From NCBI GenBank assembly GCA_946413245.1, contig CAMKJS010000024.1, positions 1-41,253 of the forward strand: DNA of 41,253 nucleotides. The letters are read 5' to 3'. Within the stretch, counting starts at the first letter, position 1. Every line of letters begins with the position of its first letter. The notes beneath the pieces were generated by a model, which saw only the letters and a list, made by a program, of their open reading frames with translations, made no database searches and was not told the origin of the DNA. This DNA comes from an uncultured Clostridia bacterium. Its GTDB lineage: Bacteria > Bacillota > Clostridia > Christensenellales > Aristaeellaceae. Shown here piece by piece: positions 29,745 to 39,335 of the stretch. A program made the position numbers and the translations under genes.

Positions 29745-32618
29745 TCAGATTTCCGAGATTTCGAGGCCCGGGCACCGGGCCAGCGCCTCCTGGTGGGCGA
29801 CGACGCAGACCGTGCCGTTTGCCGCGAACTTTTCCAGCCATTCCGCGCAGGCCTTCAGGTCATCCGGGGTGGTTTGCAGCACCTCCCGGCGAATCCGCTC
29901 GGCGTCCTCCCGGGTATACCCGGTCAGCGTGAAGTAATCCGCCAGGCTGCTGCGCTCCCGGGGGCTCAGCAGCGGGTTCAGTTCGTTCAGGGAGGAGATG
30001 ATGTACCGGTCCGGCTTTTCGCCGCTGTCCGCGAAGGTCCGGATGGATTCCGCCAGCTCCCGGTTCACTTCCAGCGATCTGCCCGGGGTGGGATCCCGGA
30101 AGGAATAGGTCAGCAGGTTGCCGTGGCGGTCTACGCTCATCCCGGAGCCGTAGGCCCCGCCCTGTACCCGCACCCGGTTCCACAGGATTTCCAGGCTCAG
30201 GATGTTGGCGGCCAGCCACATGCTGCCCGTAAAGCGCAGCCCCATTTCGCTCAGCCGGTATCCCTGCACGGCGAAGCCGATCTGGGCGGGTATCCGGAAT
30301 CCTGTCGGCACGGCCGGCGGCAGGGGGTATGCGGTGCGCTCCGGCGCCTCCGTCCCTTCCGGAAAGCGGGCGATCAGGCCGGAGCAGTCCGGAACCTCGT
30401 CCCCCGTATAGCTGACGGTCATCCGCTTCCTTCCCAGCGCTTTGCCCAGCAGCCTCTCCGCCAGTTCCCGCAGCCGGGGCAGCTCCTCCTCCGGGTGTGC
30501 GGTGAAGCCGTGAATATACCGGGCGGCAGGCGCCCCCTCCAGGGCGTTCCGCACGGCGCCGTCCGCCGAGTAGCTGCTCAGCGCCTGCCGGATGCCGACG
30601 GACTGCCCGGCCCGGACCACGCGCTGCCGCACGTTCATGTCCGCCTGCTGCACCAGCTCCAGAATCTTGTCAGTCTCGTCCAGCCGGGTGGAAGTCAGCA
30701 CCTCCGCCAGGAGTTCCTCCGCCTGCCGGGCGTTTTCCTGAAGCGCGCTGAGCGATCCGATCAGCAGCGGCGTGCAGCTGTCCCGCTCCCCGGTCCGGAT
30801 CTGATCCTGCACAAGCACACCGAAACCGCCGGTGCAGCGCTTGATCTCCTCCTGCAGGCTGCGGGCGTCGCGCTTCGCGGTGGAAAGCTTCCCCAGCAGG
30901 GAGGCCAGGAAATCCGCCCGCGTCAGCTCCTCCAGGCTGCAATCCGTCAGCCTGAAATAGATTCGGATATAGACGATTCCGTTGCAGTTCATCCGCCGGG
31001 TCATCAGCCGCACGCCGGCTGTTTCCGTCTCCTCCGTTTCCGTCCACTTCGGCGCCACGTCCGCGTCGCTCAGGGACAGGGACGGAAGGGTCTGCAACGC
31101 TTCCTCGCTGTCGGGAGCCTGCTGCCAGGCATCCAGGATCTCCAGCATCCGGTCGTTATGCGCTTTTTCTTCTTCGGTCCGGGCTTCCGCCATCCGGCGC
31201 GCCCGTTCTTCCTCCGCCGCCCGTTTCTCCTCTCCCAGGGTGTGCGAGGGCAGCGTATGCAGCACTGCGGTCCCTTCCCGGTTCAGCAGCATGTCGGCCG
31301 CCAGCCGGTCCATGCTTCCGTCTTCCAGCATTTCCCGCAGCCGCAGAATCAGCCGGCCGGATTCCAGCGCGTCCAGCGGATGTCCGCCGTACAGCCAGGT
31401 GTTCATGCTCCGGATGCAGCGGCCGATCCCCTGGGGCTCGTCCTCCTCCCGCAGGTTGAAGATCAGCCGGTTCAGGGAGGCTTCCGCGGCCTTCCGGTCG
31501 ATGCCCTCCCGCAGGACGGTTTCCCCGGTCTCCCGCAGCAGGTTCAGGATCTCCTGCTCTTTTCCGTCCGTGATTCTCTCCGCGTGCATGGTGATCCAGC
31601 TCTGATATCCCGTGTCGTCCACACTCAGGGAAAGATCCTGGGCCAGGTTCCTTTCCAGGGCCGCCCGCTTCAGCGGGGATTCGTTGTTGCCGGTAAGCAC
31701 GTCGCAGATAATGCTCCGGGCCTGGTTTTCCGCCCGGTCCTCCCAAGTGCCCACGATCCGGCTCGCCGTCAGGTACCCCTTGTTTTCCGGCGTTTCTTCC
31801 TGCCCCAGCTCGTAGCGGATCGTTTCCTCAGAAGATACCGGCTCCTGCCGGCGGAATTCGTCGAAATCCTCCCGCCGCTCATACCGGCTCAGATAGGAAT
31901 CGGTCAGGGCCAGCAGCTCCTCCAGCGGCACGTCCCCGTCCAGATAGATCCAGGCGTTGGAAGGATGGTAATGCTTCCGGTACTGCTCTCTGAACTTCTC
32001 CCAGGTCAGCTCCGGAATGATTTCCGGATCCCCGCCGGAGTTGCAGCCGTATCCCGTGTCCGGAAACAGCTGCTTCATGATCCGGTGGTCGATCAGGGTA
32101 TCCGTGTCGCTCATGGCGCCCTTCATCTCGTTGTAGACGACGCCCTTGAACACGGGCCGGCCTTCCCCGTCCTCCTCCAGATGCCAGCCCTCCTGCCGGA
32201 ATACCTTTTCCTCCTTCTCGCAGACAGGCGCGAAAACGGCGTCCAGATACACCTCCGTCAGGTTCAGCAGGTCTTTCGGGTTTCTGCTGGAAACCGGATA
32301 CATGGTCATATCCTGAAAGGTGATCGCGTTCAGGAAGGTGCTCATGCTGCTTTTCAGGAGCTCCACGAAGGGCTCCCGCACCGGAAAGCGCTCGCTGCCG
32401 CAGAGCACGCTGTGCTCCAGAATATGGAACACGCCGGTGTCGTCCTCCGGAATCGTCCGGAAAGCGATGGAAAACACCTTGTTTTCCGCCCCGTTGTCCA
32501 GCCAGAAAAGCCTGGCTCCCGTCGCCGTATGCTCCATCCGGACGCCGCGGCCGCCCAGCTCCTCGCTTTCCCGGATTTCCGTTATCCTGAATCCATGCAG
32601 AATCTGATTGATTTCCAT
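29745..32618 (-). CDS. M16C family zinc metallopeptidase (presequence-protease/insulinase-like)
   Basis: A 957-residue cytosolic peptidase that degrades peptides inside a two-halved chamber. The inverted zinc motif HxxEH is His65-Ile-Leu-Glu-His69, and the third zinc ligand is Glu in VVYNEMKGAMSD near residue 162. Four M16 domains are expected: a coiled, Glu/Arg-rich hinge occurs near residues 470-500 (EEKRAAEEERARRMAEARTE). A C-terminal domain with the conserved GGAYGSGM segment follows. Size and order match PreP and the bacterial M16C group rather than short M16B proteins. It is monocistronic, with its own promoter and a shared terminator. The physiological substrate is unknown. Confidence 0.93.
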   Translation of the reverse strand: MEINQILHGFRITEIRESEELGGRGVRMEHTATGARLFWLDNGAENKVFSIAFRTIPEDDTGVFHILEHSVLCGSERFPVREPFVELLKSSMSTFLNAITFQDMTMYPVSSRNPKDLLNLTEVYLDAVFAPVCEKEEKVFRQEGWHLEEDGEGRPVFKGVVYNEMKGAMSDTDTLIDHRIMKQLFPDTGYGCNSGGDPEIIPELTWEKFREQYRKHYHPSNAWIYLDGDVPLEELLALTDSYLSRYERREDFDEFRRQEPVSSEETIRYELGQEETPENKGYLTASRIVGTWEDRAENQARSIICDVLTGNNESPLKRAALERNLAQDLSLSVDDTGYQSWITMHAERITDGKEQEILNLLRETGETVLREGIDRKAAEASLNRLIFNLREEDEPQGIGRCIRSMNTWLYGGHPLDALESGRLILRLREMLEDGSMDRLAADMLLNREGTAVLHTLPSHTLGEEKRAAEEERARRMAEARTEEEKAHNDRMLEILDAWQQAPDSEEALQTLPSLSLSDADVAPKWTETEETETAGVRLMTRRMNCNGIVYIRIYFRLTDCSLEELTRADFLASLLGKLSTAKRDARSLQEEIKRCTGGFGVLVQDQIRTGERDSCTPLLIGSLSALQENARQAEELLAEVLTSTRLDETDKILELVQQADMNVRQRVVRAGQSVGIRQALSSYSADGAVRNALEGAPAARYIHGFTAHPEEELPRLRELAERLLGKALGRKRMTVSYTGDEVPDCSGLIARFPEGTEAPERTAYPLPPAVPTGFRIPAQIGFAVQGYRLSEMGLRFTGSMWLAANILSLEILWNRVRVQGGAYGSGMSVDRHGNLLTYSFRDPTPGRSLEVNRELAESIRTFADSGEKPDRYIISSLNELNPLLSPRERSSLADYFTLTGYTREDAERIRREVLQTTPDDLKACAEWLEKFAANGTVCVVAHQEALARCPGLEISEI

Positions 32619-32654
32619 ACCGCACCGCTTTCTCCCGTATTTTTCCCGCGCCCT

Positions 32655-32683
32655 ATTATTCCCGCTTTCTCCTCACTTGTCAA
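32655..32683 (-). promoter_or_regulatory. Promoter of the M16C peptidase gene
   Basis: On the minus strand TTGACA (32678-32683) and AATAAT (32655-32660) are 17 bases apart, 37 bases upstream of the start codon. For the divergent dgt gene no convincing -35/-10 pair was found in 32684-32771, although an AT-rich TATATTATT is present at 32719. Confidence 0.8.
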
Positions 32684-32771
32684 GCGAGGTAAAAGCAGGA
32701 ATTCCGCTCTTCCTGTTGTATATTATTCTTGAAGTGTTTTTCCTTTCGGGTTCGGATGGGAGATGAGTCGG

Positions 32772-33776
32772 ATGACGATACGGGAACGGCTGGAGCAGGA
32801 AGAGTATCTCCTTCTGGCGCCGTACGCGACCCACGCGGCGGAAACTGCCGGCCGGCGCGAGCCCATTCCGGAGTGCGATCTCCGCACGGCGTTTCAGCGG
32901 GACCGGGACCGGATCATTCACTGCAAATCCTTCCGCCGGCTGAAGTTCAAGACCCAGGTCTTTCTCTCCCCGGAGGGGGATCATTACCGCACCCGGCTGA
33001 CCCATACCCTGGAGGTGGCGCAGGTCGCCCGTACGATCGCCCGTGCCCTCCGGCTGAATGAGGATCTGACGGAGGCTATCGCCCTGGGGCACGATCTGGG
33101 GCATACCCCCTTCGGCCATATCGGGGAGCGGACGCTGAACAGTCTCCTGCCCGACGGGTTCCGGCACAACGAGCAGAGCCTCCGGGTGGTGGAGGTGCTC
33201 GAGAAGCGCGGGGCCGGCCTGAATCTGACGCAGGAAGTTCGGGACGGGATTCTCTGCCATTCCGGAAGCCGCCTGCCCTCCACGCCGGAGGCGGAATGCG
33301 TGCGCCGGGCGGACCGGATCGCCTACCTCAATCACGATCTGGACGACGCGCTCCGGGCCGGGATCCTGAAAACCTTTGAGCTCCCCGCCGACTGCCTGAA
33401 GATTCTCGGCGAAACCCACGGGGACCGGATCAACACCATGATCTCGGATATCGTGGCCCAGAGCGCCGGGAAACCGCACCTTTCCATGAGCGACAGCGTG
33501 CAGGCCGCCACGGACGGGCTCCGGGAGTTTATGTTCGCCCGGGTGTACCGGGACGGATGGCGGGATCCGGAGGAAAACCGCTGTGACTGTGTGCTCCGGC
33601 ATCTGTTCGACCACTACTGCAGTCACCCCGGCGAAATGCCGGAGGAGTTCGTCATGATCGGCTACCGGGACGGGACGGAGCGCAGCGTCTGCGATTTCCT
33701 TTCCTGCATGACGGACCGATACGCCACCCGGAAGTTCACCGAGCTCTTTGTCCCCTCCGCCTTCCCCGCTTTCTGA
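32772..33776 (+). CDS. dgt: Deoxyguanosinetriphosphate triphosphohydrolase-like protein (HD domain)
   Basis: Hydrolyses dNTPs to deoxynucleosides and triphosphate; 334 residues, cytosolic. HD-domain metal ligands are seen in THTLEVAQVARTIA, then the HD pair in ALGHDLGHTPFGHIGE, and Asp in the YLNHDLDDALRAG segment. FQRDRDRIIHCKSFRRLKFK is the strongly conserved N-terminal motif of the family. The ATG at 32772 has GGGAG nine bases upstream, better than the ATG at 32763. In many Firmicutes dgt lies just before dnaG-rpoD, as here, so it probably opens the macromolecular synthesis run. A GC-rich inverted repeat directly after the stop (CCGCG/CGCGG, 33778-33792) has no adjacent T-run. Confidence 0.95.
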   Translation: MTIRERLEQEEYLLLAPYATHAAETAGRREPIPECDLRTAFQRDRDRIIHCKSFRRLKFKTQVFLSPEGDHYRTRLTHTLEVAQVARTIARALRLNEDLTEAIALGHDLGHTPFGHIGERTLNSLLPDGFRHNEQSLRVVEVLEKRGAGLNLTQEVRDGILCHSGSRLPSTPEAECVRRADRIAYLNHDLDDALRAGILKTFELPADCLKILGETHGDRINTMISDIVAQSAGKPHLSMSDSVQAATDGLREFMFARVYRDGWRDPEENRCDCVLRHLFDHYCSHPGEMPEEFVMIGYRDGTERSVCDFLSCMTDRYATRKFTELFVPSAFPAF

Positions 33777-33876
33777 CCGCGGGCCGCGCGGGCTGAACCG
33801 CTTTGTTTCTGCTTTCTGATTTTCATTTTTCTTTCTCTGTTTTCAGGAATATCGACGATTGGACAGGTGAGTTGAC

Positions 33877-35652
33877 ATGGCCTCCCGCTATCCCTCTTCC
33901 TGGCTGGATGAGCTTCGCGCCCGCTCGGATCTGGTTCAGATCGTGTCGGGCTATGTCAGCCTGAAGAAAAACGGGCGCAAGTACTGGGGCCTCTGCCCCT
34001 TCCACGGGGAGAAAACCGCTTCCTTTTCCGTGGACGGGGAGCGGCAGCTCTATTACTGCTTCGGCTGTAAGGCCGGGGGCACCGTGATCAACTTTATCAT
34101 GGACATCGAGCGGATGGATTTTTCGGAGGCCGTGGCTTTCCTGGCGGAGCGGGCCCATATGCCCCTGCCCGAGCTTGAAAACAGCGAGGAATACGAACGC
34201 CGCCGCACCCAGCGGGAACGTCTGCTGAGCGCCAACCGGGAGGCCGCCCGGTTTTACAACGAGCTCCTGTATCAGCCGGAAGGCGCCGCTTCCCTGGATT
34301 ATCTGCAAAAACGCGGTTTAACGGCCAACGTAATCCGCCGGTTCGGGCTCGGCGCTTCCCCCGAAAGCTGGACGGCGCTGACGGATCATATGCTGGAGCA
34401 GGGCTTCACGCTGGATGAGCTCCGCCTGGCCGGGCTCACCGTGGTAAAGGGGCAGGAGGAAGCCGGGCAGGCGGACGCTCCCGTCCGGTATTTCGATATG
34501 TTCCGGAACCGCGCCATGTTCCCGATTATCGACATGTACGGCAATGTGCTGGCCTTCGGCGGCCGCTCCCTGGGGAAACAGAATCCCAAGTATCTGAACA
34601 CGTCGGATACCCCGGTGTTCAACAAACGGAGAGGGGTTTACGCGGCCAACCTCCTGCGGAAGCAGCGGCATCTGGAGCGGGTGGTACTCGTGGAAGGCTA
34701 TATGGACGTCATCAGCCTCTCCCAGTTCGGCGTGGAAGGGGTCTGCGCCACCCTGGGCACCGCCCTCACCAACGAGCAGGCCCGGCTGCTGCGCCGCTTC
34801 GCCCCGAAGGTGTATCTGGGATACGACGGGGATTCCGCCGGCCAGCACGCCATTCTCCGGGGGCTGGACATTCTGGAGGAGGAAGGCGTTCCCGCCGGGG
34901 TGCTGGATTTTCCGGACAGGCTGGATCCGGACGAATTCATCCGCCGGGACGGGGCCGAAGGCTTTCAGCGCCTGCCGGTGATCTCTCCGGCCGCCTACCG
35001 CCTGCTGCGCCTCCGGGATGCCATGGACCTGTCCTCCCAGGAAGGGAAAATCGCCTACGCCCGGGAAGCGGCCAAAGTTATTTCCGCCCTGGATCCGGTG
35101 GAGCGGGAAATCCACATCCGGGATCTGATGGTGCAGACCGGCTTTCCCCGGGAAACGCTGCTGGATCAGCTGCAGCTCAGTGTTCCGGGCTCCGCGGCCC
35201 CGGAAAACGCTCCCCGGAAAATTTCCTCCTCCCGTCCTTCTCCCCCCTCCGAACCGGGAAAATCAAAGTCCCTCGCCGCGCAGGAAAAGCTGATCAGCAT
35301 CCTCGCTTCCGGACAAATCCCGGAAGATATTGTCGAAGAAAAGGATTTTGAGGATGACGAGTTGAAATCTATATATATGCGTCTGATCCGGGGGGAATCC
35401 GTTCAGTCTGTGATCGACCAGGCCCCGGATGACGCTTCCCGCTCCAGGTATTCCGAGATCCTGCTTTCCCCCGTTGCGGAGAGCAAGGATCAGCTGATCA
35501 CGATGGCTTCCGAATGTGTGGACAAAATCCGTAAATCCCGCATCCGGAACCGCTGCAAAGAACTGGAGCAGCAGATTCTTGACTGTCCGGAAGAGCGCCG
35601 TGGGGAACTCATGCTGGAGCTGCAGGAATTGCGCAAACAGCTGAAAAAGTAG
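33877..35652 (+). CDS. dnaG: DNA primase
   Basis: Makes RNA primers for replication; 591 residues. The N-terminal CHC2 zinc domain uses Cys40, His43, Cys61 and Cys64 (CPFHGEKTASF to YYCFGC). The catalytic core follows, with the TOPRIM glutamate in VVLVEGYMDVIS near residue 270 and the DxD-type acidic pair in LGYDGDSAGQHA near 315. The C-terminal DnaB-binding region (about residues 455-591) is charged and helical. AGGTGA lies six bases before the start. It is followed by rpoD after 86 bases. The 100-base gap before it is pyrimidine-rich and shows no clear promoter. Confidence 0.98.
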   Translation: MASRYPSSWLDELRARSDLVQIVSGYVSLKKNGRKYWGLCPFHGEKTASFSVDGERQLYYCFGCKAGGTVINFIMDIERMDFSEAVAFLAERAHMPLPELENSEEYERRRTQRERLLSANREAARFYNELLYQPEGAASLDYLQKRGLTANVIRRFGLGASPESWTALTDHMLEQGFTLDELRLAGLTVVKGQEEAGQADAPVRYFDMFRNRAMFPIIDMYGNVLAFGGRSLGKQNPKYLNTSDTPVFNKRRGVYAANLLRKQRHLERVVLVEGYMDVISLSQFGVEGVCATLGTALTNEQARLLRRFAPKVYLGYDGDSAGQHAILRGLDILEEEGVPAGVLDFPDRLDPDEFIRRDGAEGFQRLPVISPAAYRLLRLRDAMDLSSQEGKIAYAREAAKVISALDPVEREIHIRDLMVQTGFPRETLLDQLQLSVPGSAAPENAPRKISSSRPSPPSEPGKSKSLAAQEKLISILASGQIPEDIVEEKDFEDDELKSIYMRLIRGESVQSVIDQAPDDASRSRYSEILLSPVAESKDQLITMASECVDKIRKSRIRNRCKELEQQILDCPEERRGELMLELQELRKQLKK

Positions 35653-35738
35653 TGTGATCTTCCAATGTGTTGACTGACAGACCGCCTTTCCGCCCGTGCA
35701 TTCCGACCTGTGTATTGTTGTAAAGGAGAGGATTTCCC

Positions 35739-36869
35739 TTGTCTATGCTTTCACCGGAAACCAGGCAGGCCAAGCTGGATGAGCTTTATGAATTCGGCAA
35801 GTCCAAGGGCACGCTGACGTACAAGGAAATAATGGACCGGCTGATGGAGCTGGAAATGGATCCGGATCAGCTGGATAAAGTGCTTGAAACGCTGGACGCC
35901 TACGGTGTTTCTGTCGTGAACGAGGCGGATCTGCCGGATGAGGACGATTCCGCCGAGCCGTCGGATCTGGCGCTGTCCGAAACCGCCGCGAAGGAAGAGC
36001 CGCTGGTGGACGTGATGGATCTGTCCGTTCCGGAAGGAATCAGTATCGACGATCCGGTACGCATGTATCTGAAGGAAATCGGCAAGGTCCCGCTGCTGAC
36101 CGCGGAGGAAGAGATCGAAATCGCGAAGCAGCTGGAGGCGGGAGACGAGGCGGCCAAGCAGAAGCTGGCCGAGGCGAATCTGCGTCTGGTCGTTTCCATC
36201 GCCAAGCGCTACGTGGGCCGCGGCATGCTTTTCCTGGATCTGATTCAGGAGGGCAACCTGGGCCTGATCAAGGCCGTGGAGAAGTTCGATTACCGCAAGG
36301 GCTTCAAGTTCTCCACCTACGCCACCTGGTGGATCCGCCAGGCCATCACCCGCGCCATCGCGGATCAGGCGAGGACCATCCGGATCCCCGTGCACATGGT
36401 GGAAACTATTAACAAGCTGATCCGTGTTTCCCGTCAGCTGCTGCAGGAATACGGGCGGGAGCCTACGCCGGAGGAAATCGCGAAGGAAATGGGCATCTCC
36501 GAGGCCAAGGTTCGGGAAATTATCAAAATCGCGCAGGAGCCTGTCTCTCTGGAAACGCCCATCGGCGAGGAGGAGGACAGCCACCTGGGAGACTTTATTC
36601 CGGATGAGGACGCTCCCGCGCCGGCGGAGGCGGCTTCCTTCGCCCTGATGAAGGAGCAGCTGATGGACGTGCTGGACACGCTGACCCCCCGGGAGGAAAA
36701 GGTGCTGCGGCTGCGCTTCGGCCTGGACGACGGGCACCAGCGCACGCTGGAAGAAGTCGGAAAGGAATTCAACGTCACCCGCGAGCGCATCCGGCAGATT
36801 GAGGCGAAGGCACTGCGCAAGCTGCGCCATCCTTCCCGCAGCAAGAAGCTCCGGGATTATCTGGATTAA
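35739..36869 (+). CDS. rpoD: RNA polymerase primary sigma factor (SigA/RpoD)
   Basis: The housekeeping sigma factor; 376 residues. Region 1.1 is present ([20 protein letters not shown]). Region 1.2 begins [18 protein letters not shown]. Region 2 has [20 protein letters not shown], and 2.3-2.4 has [20 protein letters not shown]. Region 3 follows, and 4.2 has [24 protein letters not shown] start at 35739 is favoured because AAAGGAGAGG lies seven bases upstream; an ATG at 35745 would be too far from it. The dnaG-rpoD order is the conserved macromolecular synthesis operon. A terminator-like hairpin follows the gene. Confidence 0.98.
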   Translation: MSMLSPETRQAKLDELYEFGKSKGTLTYKEIMDRLMELEMDPDQLDKVLETLDAYGVSVVNEADLPDEDDSAEPSDLALSETAAKEEPLVDVMDLSVPEGISIDDPVRMYLKEIGKVPLLTAEEEIEIAKQLEAGDEAAKQKLAEANLRLVVSIAKRYVGRGMLFLDLIQEGNLGLIKAVEKFDYRKGFKFSTYATWWIRQAITRAIADQARTIRIPVHMVETINKLIRVSRQLLQEYGREPTPEEIAKEMGISEAKVREIIKIAQEPVSLETPIGEEEDSHLGDFIPDEDAPAPAEAASFALMKEQLMDVLDTLTPREEKVLRLRFGLDDGHQRTLEEVGKEFNVTRERIRQIEAKALRKLRHPSRSKKLRDYLD

Positions 36870-36882
36870 CGCGTTCCGCTTC

Positions 36883-36916
36883 CCTGCCGGCGCTCCGCCG
36901 GCAGGATTCTCTTTTT
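36883..36916 (+). terminator. Intrinsic terminator between rpoD and trmK
   Basis: CCTGCCGG and CCGGCAGG pair around a seven-base loop and are followed by ATTCTCTTTTTT. It ends just before the trmK ribosome binding site, so it would reduce read-through from rpoD, perhaps only partly, as trmK has no visible promoter. Confidence 0.8.
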
Positions 36917-36929
36917 TGTGAGGAAAAGC

Positions 36930-37628
36930 ATGCTGGATGAACGACTGACCCAGGCCTTCCGCCTGGTTGAACCCTGCGGCCTCGCCGCGGACATCGGCAC
37001 GGATCACGGGCGCCTGCCGACGGAGCTGCTCCGGGCGGGCGTCTGCGAAAGGATGATTCTGACGGACTGCTCGGAGAGCGCCCTCGCCAACGCCCGCCGC
37101 ACCGTGATCCGCCTGCGGCTCACGGACCGGGCGGACCTCCGGCTGGGAGACGGCCTGGAACCGATCCGGGAAAAATGCGATTTCATCTGTATCACCGGGA
37201 TGGGCGGCCGTACCGTCCGGGACATTCTTCTTTCCGGGCAGAACCGGCTGCAGGGCGCGTCCCTCGTGCTCTCCGCCCACACGGATCTGCCCCTGGTCCG
37301 GGCCGCGGTTGCCGCGGTGGGCTACGGGCTGGACCGGGAGGAACCCTGCTTCTGCGCCGGCCGCTTTTATCTGGTCCTTCGGGCGCGTCCCGGCCTGCCG
37401 CCGCTGTCGGAACGGGAAATCCGCCTGGGCGGGCCGCTGTTCCGCTCCGGTTCCCCCGCGCTTCTGCCTTATCTGCGCCGCCGGAGGGAGGTTCTCCGCG
37501 TTTCCCTGGAGGGGCTGCGGGCCGCCGCGGCGCCGGATCATGCGCAGATTCAGCAGCTTGAATCCGATTGCGCGTTTTATGACGATTTTCTGTCTTCCCC
37601 GTCGGGAAAGGAAGGAGTAACAGAATGA
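36930..37628 (+). CDS. trmK: tRNA (adenine(22)-N1)-methyltransferase, TrmK family
   Basis: A SAM-dependent enzyme that methylates A22 of certain tRNAs; 232 residues. The SAM site is CGLAADIGTDHGRLPTELL (motif I), followed by MILTDCSESALANARRTV and ICITGMGGRTVRDIL, the TrmK/YqfN catalytic GMGG motif. A C-terminal helical arm follows. ATG at 36930 has GAGG six bases upstream; a GTG at 36918 lies within the terminator tail and lacks a ribosome binding site. It overlaps the next gene by ATGA. Its place after rpoD and before the Nif3-like gene matches the sigA-trmK-yqfO order in Bacillus. Confidence 0.94.
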   Translation: MLDERLTQAFRLVEPCGLAADIGTDHGRLPTELLRAGVCERMILTDCSESALANARRTVIRLRLTDRADLRLGDGLEPIREKCDFICITGMGGRTVRDILLSGQNRLQGASLVLSAHTDLPLVRAAVAAVGYGLDREEPCFCAGRFYLVLRARPGLPPLSEREIRLGGPLFRSGSPALLPYLRRRREVLRVSLEGLRAAAAPDHAQIQQLESDCAFYDDFLSSPSGKEGVTE

Positions 37629-38395
37629 ATGTAAAGGATATGCTTCAGCTCATCGACGCCGTCGCGCCGTTTTCGACGCAGATGGAGGGAGACAATTCCG
37701 GCCTGCTGGTGGGCTCGGAAAGCCGGGAGGTGCGCACCGTCCTGTTCGCCCTGGACGTGACGGACCCGGTGATTGACGAGGCGATTGCGGAAAACGCGGA
37801 TCTGATCGTCACCCATCATCCGCTGATGTTCGCGCCCCGCAGGCGCCTGACGGATGAGGATTACGAGGGCCGGCTGATCCGCCGGCTGGTCCGCGGCGAT
37901 CTGTCGCTGATTGCCGCCCACACCAATCTGGATCAGGCTCCCGGCGGCATCAACGACGCCCTGGCCGAAGTCTGCGGCCTCACGGACGTCGTGGGAGAAG
38001 GGTTTGTCCGGGTCGGATATCTTCCTGAGCCCATGTTCGCCTCCGCCTATGCCGGTTTCCTTTCCGAAGCGCTCCGGACCGCCGTGCGCCTCCTGGGGCC
38101 GGAGGATGCCGTGGTCACGCGTCTGGGCCTCTGTTCCGGCGCAGGCAGCAGCGAATGGGAAGCGGCGCTGGCGCTGGGCTGCGACGCCTTCCTCAGCGGG
38201 GAGATCAAACATCACCACGCCCTCGCCATGGCGGACAGGAGAATTCCCGCGTTTGAGTGCGGCCATTTCGCCACCGAGCTGCCCGGAATCTTCGCCCTGG
38301 CGGACGCTTTACAAAATGCCATGGATACGATAGAATGGAAGGTACGGATTGTGAAATCCGCTCAGAATGTGTGCAGTTTTCCTGCGCAGCCGTGA
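37625..38395 (+). CDS. Nif3-like dinuclear metal centre protein (YqfO family)
   Basis: A conserved cytosolic metalloprotein of 256 residues, sometimes annotated GTP cyclohydrolase 1 type 2; its true reaction is unsettled. Metal-binding motifs are visible: DLIVTHHPLMF with two histidines, IAAHTNLDQAPGGINDALA, and the C-terminal GEIKHHHALAMADRR with FECGHFATEL. At 256 residues it is of the short form without the PII-like insert seen in Bacillus YqfO. It overlaps trmK by four bases and is 36 bases from the zinc-ribbon gene, consistent with one transcript. Confidence 0.93.
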   Translation: MNVKDMLQLIDAVAPFSTQMEGDNSGLLVGSESREVRTVLFALDVTDPVIDEAIAENADLIVTHHPLMFAPRRRLTDEDYEGRLIRRLVRGDLSLIAAHTNLDQAPGGINDALAEVCGLTDVVGEGFVRVGYLPEPMFASAYAGFLSEALRTAVRLLGPEDAVVTRLGLCSGAGSSEWEAALALGCDAFLSGEIKHHHALAMADRRIPAFECGHFATELPGIFALADALQNAMDTIEWKVRIVKSAQNVCSFPAQP

Positions 38396-38431
38396 CAGGC
38401 GGTTTCCCGGGTCCTGTCGGAAGGAGGTTCC

Positions 38432-39133
38432 ATGAATCCATATGAAGCCTTATGGGCATACCAGACCGAGGATATGAAGGCGGACGCCATCGCCAGCGCC
38501 ATCAAGAGCTCGCCCATCCGGCAGAAGCTCGAAAAGGCCAGGGATTTTATCCTGGACCGCCAGAAGCAGTATAAACAGATTGAGGACGAAATCACCGCCA
38601 TGGCGGACCGGAAGGACGTCATTGCTCAGGCGGTGGCCCGTTCCGAAACCCAGCTGGAAGCCCTCAAGCAGCGCTGCGAGCTGAATCCCCCGGAATCCGC
38701 CGAGGATATCAAAGCGCTCCTTTCCGACGTCAGCAAATGCCGGGATACCATCCGCCAGTACGAAGCGGAAATCGCCCGGATCGTCCGGGAAACGGCTTCC
38801 CACGAAAAACTCCAGCGCTCCGTCCGGATGGACGCGGCCCGCGCCAAGCAGAGCTTCGATCAGCTGAAAGCGGAGTACGACGCCGAATCCAAAGCCAAGA
38901 AGGAGGAGCTGGAAGCCCAGCGGGCCAAAGTAAAGGAGCTGGTGGACACCGTGGATCCCGCGCTGCTGGAGGAATACAACGCGATCCGAAAACACACGGT
39001 TCCTCCGGTAGCCCGACTGATCTACGGCCAGTGTTCCGGCTGCAACACTTCCCTTCCCTCCGCCACTCTGAGCAAAATCAAGAACGGCGGCCTGGTGGAA
39101 TGCGAAACCTGCGGCCGGATGATTATCCAGTAG
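38432..39133 (+). CDS. Zinc ribbon domain protein with long coiled coil (CT398/DUF164 type)
   Basis: A 233-residue protein, mostly coiled coil from about residue 25 to 180 (rich in Glu, Lys and Arg heptads). It ends in a C4 zinc ribbon: CSGC near residue 201 and CETCGRMI at the end. The family has been linked to flagellar or secretion chaperone and nucleic-acid roles in other phyla, but no function can be assigned here. AAGGAGG lies six bases before the start. This gene closes the core run; its final 88 bases and the following terminator are repeated at 40657-40819. Confidence 0.92.
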   Translation: MNPYEALWAYQTEDMKADAIASAIKSSPIRQKLEKARDFILDRQKQYKQIEDEITAMADRKDVIAQAVARSETQLEALKQRCELNPPESAEDIKALLSDVSKCRDTIRQYEAEIARIVRETASHEKLQRSVRMDAARAKQSFDQLKAEYDAESKAKKEELEAQRAKVKELVDTVDPALLEEYNAIRKHTVPPVARLIYGQCSGCNTSLPSATLSKIKNGGLVECETCGRMIIQ

Positions 39134-39209
39134 CTTTCCGGAAGCCCCGCCCCGTGCGGAGCTTCTTTTCAGTTTCAATCACTTGCATCATTAGCAATAT
39201 TCATCCTGT
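39046..39209. repeat. Direct repeat, copy 1: zinc-ribbon 3' end plus terminator
   Basis: Spans the last 88 bases of the intact zinc-ribbon gene, its terminator and about 40 AT-rich bases ending TTCATCCTGT. The last 149 bases align without gaps to 40671-40819 with seven mismatches. Two of the coding-part differences (ACT/ACC, AAG/AAA) are synonymous. Confidence 0.95.
39141..39169 (+). terminator. Terminator of the zinc-ribbon gene
   Basis: GAAGCCCCGC and GCGGAGCTTC form a stem with one mismatch around CCCGT, followed by TTTTC. It ends the dgt-to-zinc-ribbon run. Confidence 0.75.
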
Positions 39210-39305
39210 TAACCACGGATCGACGGTTTCCAAAACTACCGGATTTGCGGTACCTGCAAACCAGAATAATCACGTTCAGAACCGAAAATGATAGATAATG
39301 CTATT

Positions 39306-39335
39306 ATCTTCCATTGATAGTTATTTATGGAAGAT
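39306..39335 (-). terminator. AT-rich hairpin at the end of the accessory operon
   Basis: ATCTTCCAT (39306-39314) and ATGGAAGAT (39327-39335) are exact inverted repeats around a 12-base loop, overlapping the stop of the minus-strand gene. A second small dyad, AGATAAT-GCT-ATTATCT, lies just beyond at 39293-39309. It is a possible terminator but low in GC. The remainder of 39210-39292 holds no gene that I can see. Confidence 0.4.

Noticed and set aside
33777-33792. GC inverted repeat after dgt as a terminator
   Set aside because: No T-run follows directly, and dgt, dnaG and rpoD are usually co-transcribed.
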